Shown piece after piece: positions 57,521 to 64,000 of a stretch of DNA of 64,000 nucleotides. This stretch comes from Enoplolaimus lenunculus (taxonomy: Eukaryota > Nematoda > Enoplea > Enoplida > Thoracostomopsidae). The stretch is taken from positions 124,001 to 188,000 of the forward strand of contig JASANG010002205.1 in NCBI GenBank assembly GCA_030248215.1, given 5' to 3'. A program made the position numbers and the translations under genes. Under the pieces are notes generated by a model. The model saw nothing but the letters and a program-made list of their open reading frames with translations, did no database searches and was not told the origin of the DNA. How positions within the stretch are numbered: the stretch's first letter is position 1; every line of letters begins with the position of its first letter.

Positions 57521-58694
57521 ATATGTGATTGTATATATTGCCAACAGTGCCAGCGGAAGTGTACCTCCAAACCTCTTCAATTGAAGAGTTAGGCTGCCCG
57601 ACCTTTGGGGCCCCACTTTGGCAAACTAAAAAAATTTTTCACTGACCATGAAATTATAGAGTTGTAAAATATTTTATTGAGGACCCCTCTGAGACCTGTT
57701 TGATGATTTCCCGACTATCTTAACGCCGGCCCTGATTGCCAAGTAGCAGAACCAAGAATTATGGGATGGGGAGGTCGCGCGACTGTAGTAAAAAAAGGCT
57801 TCGGAGCGAAGTGAGCCAGAATCAAAGTGCAATTTTAATGCTGCTAAATTTTAACGAAACTTTAGTTTTGATTTTTGTTGTGGGGCGAAGTCGCTAGCGG
57901 GACCTCTTTGTATTCGCCAGTGAAACCATTAGATAATCAAGAATATCTCAAGAAGAGAAATTTTGAGATGATTTTTGTTGTGATGTTTTAGATTTTAAGA
58001 CGTGTTTGTTGTGTTTTCGGGAACATTACTATTACATTTAACAATTCAATTTTAGTCATTTTCAATTCAGCGTTAACTGGAATGCTAGAATGGAATCGTT
58101 TATGGATTTTACCTTGAATCCATGGCGTAACCGAATATCCGTTTCGGTTTTGTAAAAATTCTGGAAATGTTATTTGTATTCAAAATTAGTTGTAAATCAC
58201 CTTTGATGTTTATGTAATTTTGTGAGATAGGCGCCAGGTTTTAAGTTTACAATTGTTTAACAACACTGTAGAGTGATTCCTGGAACTTATGGAAGTTTCC
58301 AGACGAATTTCTATACTTTTTTCTGTTTTGAATTAGATGCATTTTCCACAATATCCAAAACAAATTTAAACAAAAAAGTACAAACGCCAGTTAGGGTTGA
58401 AGACCTGTGGTTGTTTCGACCAGCTCAAATTACGATATGCATCACAAATTGTTATTCATCATAATTTCAACTGAAAAAAAATTCGTCAAAATCGGATACG
58501 GAGTAATTTTTTGCAGGAACCACAATTCGGCAGTCGGACGGAACAGAAACAAAAATTTATTCTTTTACTGATTCAGGATAATGCAAGCGGAAACAGATGT
58601 TTGAATTTAAATTGTAGGAATTCAAGCATCGCAATAACACTGGGTCTGCTATTGGCTGGAAATGAAAGCCCGAATCAAAATGACTAAGGAAACC

Positions 58695-59063
58695 TACTGT
58701 AGTGGCCGAATAATGTGGGTAATAAGAAGATTGGTCCCCATTTATAGTCCCAATCAATATAAGTCCGTATTCCTGAAAACAGTCCGTAAACGGATACAGT
58801 CCTCAAACCCTAATTACAGTCCATAAATATCAATTATTCCTATTTGTATTGCATAAATGTTTCCAGGACCAAATAAAGTTAAGTTCGAAACTTTAAAGTA
58901 TACTTAATTTTGAAAGTACATTCCTAAGTATAACCTGGCATTATCGCTCAAGTTTTTGTTACAAGAAAAATTGGTAATTCAAAGGTTAACAGTCCGTAAC
59001 CGAAGAACAGGCGGGTATGCCAAATCACTATCAGGTTCCCCTCTTATTCGGGTCACTACAGTA
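58695..59063. mobile_element. Tc1-like MITE, right arm
   Basis: TACTGTAGTGGCCGAATAATG on the left and CTCTTATTCGGGTCACTACAG on the right, with CAGTCCGTAACCGAAGAAC inside. Confidence 0.7.
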
Positions 59064-60104
59064 CTATTCAATTTCTGCCGACCTTCGATGCGTGGCAATA
59101 TCGGGTGCTAATTTTGACCAAGTTGGGAGGCTGGCTGTTAGATTTTTTCAATCCTTTTCAACAGGTATTTTTGCATTTCGCATCACTAAAAATTTCCTTG
59201 TTAAGCAGATTGGCAAGCCGCTGTTATATGCCTAACGCAATAGAATAAACCAAAATAGGAAGGTCGATTTTAGGTTTGTTTGCCTTTTAAGTGTGCTAAT
59301 ATGTGGTCAATAATCATATAAATGGCTAGTAAAGGTACACTATACGTTTAATTACCAAATATTGTGTACCTGTGTGAAGATTCAGCGAATAAACATCGTT
59401 TGAGCTGTTTGCGCTCGTTAACGTTGAACAAAAACTCAGCGAGCAGTAAAAACAGGCTACAAAACTGAAAATGAATAAAATTTTTTATAGCTGTGGGTTC
59501 CTTTAGTGCTTGTGTATTTGAATTTTCAATTTTGCCATTTTAAACAAACCGAGATACCTTTGTTCCGGAACAGATGGCTGGCAAGGGTTAATTAAATTTA
59601 ACGCAAGTTTTCATCCAGGGCGTGTGCTCGATTTCATTTTGAACGCTGCAAGTTCGTATGAAATTGTTAGAGAATTCAGTAGGTGATTCTATAAAAGCCC
59701 TATTTTCGTTTCTTTAAATGTTTCGGAAGAGAACATATCATCTCTATACTCGTACACCTCTGGTTTACGTAGACTTTTATACTGCGATATGTTACACAGC
59801 GGTTGTCCGATTAAAATGCTGCTTTGCTCCATACTTTTCCCCTGGTTACTTATCATAGTACTCTCTACCTGTTGCTTGCAACGGTATACCGCAACTGGCG
59901 GTATATAACAACAACCAAGCGCAGGTGCAATTGGTCGTTAAATTTTGCTTGAAAACTATTTCAACAACCAATAGCAAACTCTCAATCTCATTATATGTAT
60001 CGCTGAACTATAACTTTTATCACCCCATTAACGAGTAGATTTTAGGTTGTGGTCGTCCGTTCGTATAGGGATAATTAAATCGCTTTGAATTATAATATAT
60101 AAGT

Positions 60105-60240
60105 AAAATTTTGCAATAATATATATGTATATATATATAAATTTAAAATAATTTGTGCAATAATATATATGTATATATAAATTTAAAATAATTTGTGCAA
60201 TATATATGTATATATATAAATTTAAAATAATTTGTAGAAA
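60105..60240. repeat. Tandem AT-rich repeat with TTTAAAATAATTTGTGCAA unit
   Basis: Three units of about 40-45 bp, each made of TATATATAAA plus TTTAAAATAATTTGTGC. The mirror is 45395-45510. Confidence 0.75.
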
Positions 60241-61149
60241 AGATGACTGTATACATTTTACAGTTTTAATGGCGAATATTTGGTGGAATTTGATTTTCAG
60301 CCGGACGACTGGTTCTGAAACTCTGGCCAAAAATTGTTCTGTTTCGGCTCGTGTATTGTCAGATCTATTCGGTTTTGTACATTCAATCTCGCTTGTTAGA
60401 TAATACCAGAACGTAAACAATTATCATTTCAATTCCTGTAGCATTCAATCTAGTTAGCAAATAGTATCATTAATAATTTTAAATGTTAAAATAATTTCGA
60501 ACGAAACATGGTAAGACTGCGTTCAGATTTGTTTCACTGCAGAAAGTTTTCTATTTATAAAGCTGTTTTAGTTCGTTTTTCGTGCATATAATGGCTGGGT
60601 TGCAGAAACACAACTTAGGTAGAATTCCACCCTTAGGTCAAGATTTTAGTTGAGTTTTGTAATTTTGACTCAAGTAGGAGACTTTCAACGCGCATTTTAT
60701 TTTCCAAATATATAATCAATAGTTGTTGACGTCTGTGCTAACTTTTGATCTACTCGCATTTCCAGGGGCTTTCAATTTATTTTAAATTTCGACCCGGAAC
60801 ACTAAGTTTCTTCGTGACTTGAGTTTAATCAATAGCGCAGGAAATATTATATGGTTTGGCTATTATCAATTATAACCAATCTTGGCAATTATTGAAAAGT
60901 TGTCTGTTCTTCATATCGGTTAAATAAAACACTAAAGCTCATTGATTTGACAACATGAGATCCGAACCTGTAGGACAGAAGCAAATTGAAGTTAAACAGA
61001 ATATAAAAGAATTTGATATTTCGTGCCATTCTTGTGTGGTTATTTCGTGTTTTATTTTAATATGTAAATGACTCCTGGCACCCGCTGAAGGTCAATTTAA
61101 AATTCGTATTTGTAAGGTAGGCAGAAGTTATACATTACTAATTGTATAT

Positions 61150-61310
61150 ATAGCCAAACTAGAGGTGTAAGCGGGTAAGGATTTTTTTACATGCGCCACG
61201 ATTTTATCCGCTCAAGTTTTAGTTTTTTTTACCCACAGGCGGCATACCCGCATTAACATTTTCTTACCCGGCCCGCGTTTACCCGCAAGTAAGCGTGCAG
61301 CTCAGAGCCA
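61150..61310. repeat. ACCCGC-rich repeat, right arm
   Basis: AAGCGGGTAAGG and CATACCCGCATTAAC, then ACCCGGCCCGCGTTTACCCGC, ending near GCGTGCAGCTC. The mirror is 44330-44470. Confidence 0.5.
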
Positions 61311-61771
61311 AACATGACAGCGGCCCGCGTCGGAGAGTCTGAGTTTAATTTTAACTTTAGCTTATTTGTAACATTACTTTTGCTACACTTGTAATTTGAT
61401 GTAAACACTTTAGCTTTTTATACCATTTTAAGCTAGAATTTTGAATTGTCGTTAGAAAATATATCTGCAACTCTTGAGTTCGTTACGGAGTAAACCGAAG
61501 TGATTGGATGCGTGAGCATTTAACACAGCGATACGCTTGTTGAATACAAATTTTGTAACCAATCAAAATAATTCATTTATTAAAAATGTATCCCTTTCGG
61601 CATTTGTACACATTCTCCGTCTTAATTGCGCTCAGGTTTAGGCTAACGACAACGCTTACCGTTGTCTAGAGATGACAAAGCATTTGCGCAAGCGTAAGCT
61701 TTTAGGTAAGTCTAAGCATCAACATTAAATGTGGGGAATGTGTGCAAAAGGGCCTATTTTTGTTGAACAAG

Positions 61772-62006
61772 GGGCCAATGTAAAGAACAGGGGCGGAGCA
61801 GTATTATAAGCATATTCCTAAGCCTAAGCCTAGGCGTAAAAATGAGCATATTCCTAAGCCCAAGCCTAGGCGTAAAAATGAACATATTCCTAAGCCCCTA
61901 AGCCTAAGCCAACACCTAACCCAATCTAAAAAAATTAGTCTAAAGCTTAAGCTTACTCTTTTCTAGTACCACAGAAAACCGGTCCGCCCTGATGTTTACA
62001 TCGGCC
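61772..62006. mobile_element. Telomere-like-unit MITE, right arm
   Basis: GGGCCAATGTAAAGAACAGGG to CCTGATGTTTACATCGGCC. The interior has CTAAGCCTAAGCCTAGGCG and a doubled GCCTAGGCGTAAAAATGA segment. Confidence 0.78.
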
Positions 62007-62908
62007 GAAGAAGGTAAGACGAAAGTAGAACTACAATATTGGATAAAATTGCCAACCGAAAAATGAATTATACGTAGTTGCAGAATTCAAAATCAGCTGG
62101 TTTCACAGTCGTGGATGAATCAATTAATTAACGCAGATTTATACAGGACCAAGTCTGAGTCTCGGCTGTTTACATTTTTAAATACGAACAACACTGTCAA
62201 CAACGTTAACTAGTTTAGCTTAAATATTTGTCTGGTTAGGCTCTTTGCCAGAACGTTCTCCGTAGATCTAGAAAACACCAGTTTAAATTTCAAAAATGTA
62301 AACTGAAAGGATCGTGAGGAATTTAATTTTACATGAAACATTACGCTTTTGGTCACCAGTTGTTTTTTCAGATGCCAAAATTGAATTACTGAACTACGAT
62401 GGATTTTTTGGCATTTCATATTCAATATGACGCAAAAGGTGTTTTAAAATTTTCCGATGAAACTCCAATATTTTTAATAAATGGCTGCAAAACAACTTGT
62501 ACATGTCTATGCAAGTAGCAGGGTGTAAAACGATTAATAAAATTAGTGGAAACGGAAAGTTTCAAAAATGTTTTATTTTTCTGCCAGCACAACTGAGGCA
62601 TGCAAATATTCACTTTGCTTTCTAAATTTTAAAGAAATGGCAGATGCACCGAAAGAAATTTTTAAGATTTTAGATGAATTACGTAACATTTATTTCATAT
62701 CGTGCAATTGCAACATATTTGTATCATGAAAAATTGCTATTTATATATACACACATGATTTTTTAACTAATTTTGATTACAAAATTAACACAATTCCCGG
62801 TAATTCCACAACGGAAACGGACTCCGATTCTTACCGGATACAGATATCCGGTTGCATCTTTGGAAGTAGAAATTGCTTAAACAAAAAATTGTCGAAAATC
62901 AGTCCACT

Positions 62909-63370
62909 TACTGTAGTTACCCGAATATGAGGGGGAAGACTGATAATTATTTGAACTCTACAGAGGGTATCCCCCTCTGTTATTCGGTTACGGACAGTTA
63001 TTTATTTTTAGCACGCCCTCTGCCGCCCTTCGTTACTGATATATATCCGGTATGGCAACTATTCGTCGAATAAACGTTTCTTGTGTGAAAACCTGAGCGA
63101 TAATGCAAGATTATACTTAGGAATGCACTTTCAAAACTTAAGTACACTGTAAAGTTTCGAATTCAACATTATTTGATCTTGGAGTCATAGATACACTACA
63201 ATTAGTGATAATTGACATTTATGGACTCTAATTAGGGCTTAGGGACTTTATCCGCTTACGGACTCTTATTAGGGATACGGACTCTTATTAAGGATACCGA
63301 CTCCTATTGATTGGGACTCAAAATGGGGATCCCCTCTTATTACCCCCCTTTTATTCGGGTCACTGTGGTA
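62909..63370. mobile_element. Tc1-like MITE, right arm
   Basis: TACTGTAGTTACCCGAATATG to TTTATTCGGGTCACTGTGGTA, with ATTCGGTTACGGAC and several GGACTCTTATTAGGGATACG repeats. The mirror position in the left arm (about 42150-42650) is almost wholly overwritten by stereotyped strings, with GGGCGTGCTAAAAA still recognisable. Confidence 0.75.
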
Positions 63371-63657
63371 CGCTGGGTTGCGTATAACGTCAAATAAAAA
63401 CAGAAAATTATGATGAGTTAATAGTGGTACGATAAAGCGTACCTTGATTCTGGTCATGAATGTGGTTTAAATGATTATTAAATTACTAAAACTAGTCAAG
63501 CAGTTTATTTTTAACGCTAACTTGCGTCTTAGAATACAATTATTTATATTTTTCATTTCTTTTCATTTATATAGCGTATTAATGTGAATTTAAAAGTTAC
63601 TTTGAAACTGTACCCAAATCAAGCATATGTTCAGCGTTCTTATTGATACAAACGTAG

Positions 63658-63884
63658 ACTGAAAATTTCAGTGAGTAGATTTTACTCAGAATAAGTTAAA
63701 TCCACTCAGAAGTTTGAGCTCTGAATAGTTTTTTCTGAGCTTAAAATTCTGAAATATTTTAACTCGCCCGGAATTAAATCAGGTCAGAGTGAGTTAATAT
63801 TTACTGTTATTAACTCAGAAGTAGCCAGTATAACTATTTTTCTCCTTGAGTTGATTAATCAACGCATTGGAATTTACCGTGTGT
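63658..63884. mobile_element. GAGTTGATT MITE, right arm
   Basis: ACTGAAAATTTCAGTGAGTAG to CAACGCATTGGAATTTACCG. The mirror at about 41645-41871 keeps only its inner end. Confidence 0.65.
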
Positions 63885-64000
63885 CTCAGAAAAATATGCT
63901 GTTGTTCCGCCAAATTGTCGCTAACATTAAATTGTTATAAAGCAACCGCATGCTCGTAGCCATTTGCGACAATACGTATAAAATTTGTATTAAAAAACAT

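Larger units (their letters stand above)
53040..64000. repeat. Right arm of giant inverted repeat
   Basis: Mirror of 41525-52640; it continues to the window edge, so the outer boundary is not seen. It is free of the stereotyped strings of the left arm and probably nearer the true sequence, although some frames open in the left arm are broken here by small indels. Confidence 0.9.

Noticed and set aside
57375-57584. 69-codon frame with Tyr/Ile/Met repeats
   Set aside because: Generated by the ATGT/AT microsatellite.
1-64000. CRISPR arrays, bacterial operons, rRNA genes
   Set aside because: No regularly spaced identical repeats with unique spacers, no dense co-directional bacterial genes and no rRNA-like blocks were seen.

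Overview
This is animal nuclear DNA, AT-rich and crowded with short non-autonomous DNA transposons. The genes are few, split by GT-AG introns, and easy to miss because several exons are under 30 codons. Splice sites, exon phases and protein matches support four genes, all on the + strand in the left third. I find no bacterial operons, CRISPR arrays, rRNA or intact tRNA genes. The gene types suggest an invertebrate, possibly an ecdysozoan. TTAGGC-like motifs (the nematode telomere unit) occur, but inside transposons, so they are weak evidence of lineage.

Layout. 1-2.9 kb: repeats, a Tc1-like MITE and a tRNA-derived SINE. 2.9-5.1 kb: a three-exon NDUFAF8-like gene (complex I assembly) followed 0.5 kb later by UTP23 (ribosome small-subunit processing). 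5-14.7 kb: transposon-rich, with piggyBac-like, hAT and Tc1/mariner-like MITEs, a degenerate pyrimidine-rich repeat, and a tentative two-exon membrane-protein gene at 10.25 kb. 14.8-18.1 kb: a three-exon four-pass membrane protein. 20.3-21.9 kb: a small secreted PAN/Apple-like protein. 22-41 kb: mostly MITEs, with two tentative exons (22.97 kb on the minus strand, 34.7 kb on the plus strand).

41.5-64 kb is one giant inverted repeat: two arms of about 11 kb, reverse complements of each other, around a loop of roughly 0.4 kb. The arms differ mostly by small indels. The left arm, and the sequence outside it back to about 38.5 kb, is sprinkled with stereotyped AT-rich strings absent from the right arm. 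This may be a real palindrome, but it also looks like a long-read fold-back or consensus artefact and should be treated with caution.

The genes do not form a pathway. NDUFAF8 and UTP23 are housekeeping neighbours, while the tetraspan and PAN proteins belong to the membrane and the secreted space. The most distinctive content is a 263-bp TTAA-flanked MITE carrying tRNA-type pol III promoter boxes, and a MITE group whose interior is built of telomere-like TAAGCC units.
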